A DNA stretch of 59,495 nt from CAZTTG01 sp964615935 (GTDB lineage: Bacteria; Planctomycetota; UBA1135; GCA-002686595), in the NCBI GenBank assembly GCA_964615935.1, contig CAZTTG010000034.1:1-59495 (forward strand), given 5' to 3'. The notes below the pieces were generated by a model, which had not been told where the DNA came from, did no database searches, and was given only the letters and a program-made list of their open reading frames with translations. Below are positions 59,002 to 59,495 of this stretch, piece after piece. The first letter of the stretch is position 1. Each line of letters begins with the position of its first letter. A program made the position numbers and the translations under genes.

Positions 59002-59495
59002 TCAGTCGAGCATGTAGGCGAACCCGAGCGCCGAGAGCTCAGGAGTCAGCAGGGTCTCCGTGTTGGAGACGAAGGTCACGCGGAACTGGAAGAAGCGGGC
59101 CGTGTTGATCTCCGAGATGTCGCTCTTCCAGGTCGCGTCCCCGTTCAGGAAGGTGGGGGAAATGGTGCAGCCGCAGCCCGTCGGACCCCCGTTGAGGGTC
59201 TTGTGGTCGCCGTAGGCGTCGTAGTTTTCGGCGTTCTCCTGGTCCCGGTTGGTCCAGCCACCGCCACCGCTGGAGGTGACCGTGGTGGCGCCCCGGAAGG
59301 CCAGCACGACCTGCGTGCCGGAGGGCTGCTCCTGGGGCGCCGGCTCCACGGTGGGCGCGGAGAAGGTGGCCCGCCGACCGCTGCCCACGTCCATCCACTT
59401 GGAGACCACCCGGGATGGGCCACGGGAAGAGGGCCGTCCCGGTGCTGGAGGTGAACAGATCGATCGGGTTCACCGTGTAGCCCCGCGCCTTCTGG
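59002..59495 (-). pseudogene. 3' part of a secreted protein gene, probably frameshifted, cut by the window edge
   Basis: Reading in from beyond the right edge, one minus-strand frame gives TVNPIDLFTSSTGTALFPWP down to about 59412. A different frame then continues as SKWMDVGSGRRATFSAPTVE, then GGGWTNRDQENAENYDAYGD and FQFRVTFVSNTETLLTPELS, to a stop at 59002. The second frame has a stop codon just upstream and the first runs into low-complexity sequence, so one protein appears split by a one-base shift near the CCGGG at about 59408-59414. This is either a sequencing error or a real frameshift. The content is beta-rich and looks secreted. I do not recognise the family. Confidence 0.6.

Overview
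The window is very GC-rich and has the gene content of an uncultured Gram-negative, probably planctomycete-like bacterium. The signs are an exported formylglycine sulfatase, a Tat-exported Gfo/Idh/MocA oxidoreductase clustered with ThuA and sugar-isomerase genes, many secreted beta-propellers (PQQ, FG-GAP, CRTAC1, YVTN), a hydrazine-synthase-alpha-like dihaem protein and a type IV pilus/type II secretion hybrid. No rRNA or tRNA gene, marker gene, insertion sequence or CRISPR array was seen, so the phylum is an inference. Because of the base composition, long open frames occur antisense to almost every gene. I kept only frames with recognisable protein families or convincing signal peptides and start sites.

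Layout. 74-14500 is all on the minus strand: sulfatase; pyruvate:ferredoxin oxidoreductase (nifJ); a translationally coupled pair of a B12-binding-type radical SAM enzyme and a TPR/SPASM-like protein; and a tight five-gene catabolic cluster (Gfo/Idh/MocA, ThuA-metallophosphoesterase fusion, two sugar isomerase/epimerases, a second ThuA protein). 14625-19833 (plus) holds two secreted propellers, one very large. 19878-27383 (minus) holds a PLP cysteine-synthase-like enzyme, a polytopic protein with ExbD-like modules, a seven-repeat FG-GAP protein, a thioredoxin-fold/TPR protein and a TorF-like outer-membrane barrel. A scrap of an FG-GAP-type C-terminal tail lies at 21049-21096.

27686-39946 (plus) is an operon for a pilus/secretion machine: three pseudopilin-like proteins, a PilM/GspL-PilN fusion, PilO-like, PilT, PilB/GspE, PilC/GspF, PilP-like, secretin and a lipoprotein. 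Most junctions are ATGA overlaps. It is preceded by an excellent sigma-54 promoter match and an upstream palindrome. No prepilin peptidase is present. A secreted beta-sandwich-like protein (40187-42286) and an opposing hspQ-like gene follow.

43028-54680 (plus) is the most unusual part. It is one apparent seven-gene operon of extracytoplasmic proteins: a dihaem HZS-alpha-like protein, a CRTAC1/ASPIC-UnbV propeller, a ten-haem cytochrome built from two duplicated tetrahaem modules plus a YVTN propeller plus a MauG/CCP-like end, a propeller lipoprotein, two LivK-type binding proteins with no transporter genes, and an SGNH-hydrolase-like protein. I infer a periplasmic or cell-surface redox and sensing system of unknown substrate.

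The right end (54687-59495) has two divergent radical SAM/SPASM proteins, one with the SPASM-like part in front of the radical SAM core, an exported amidase, and the 3' end of a probably frameshifted secreted protein running off the window.
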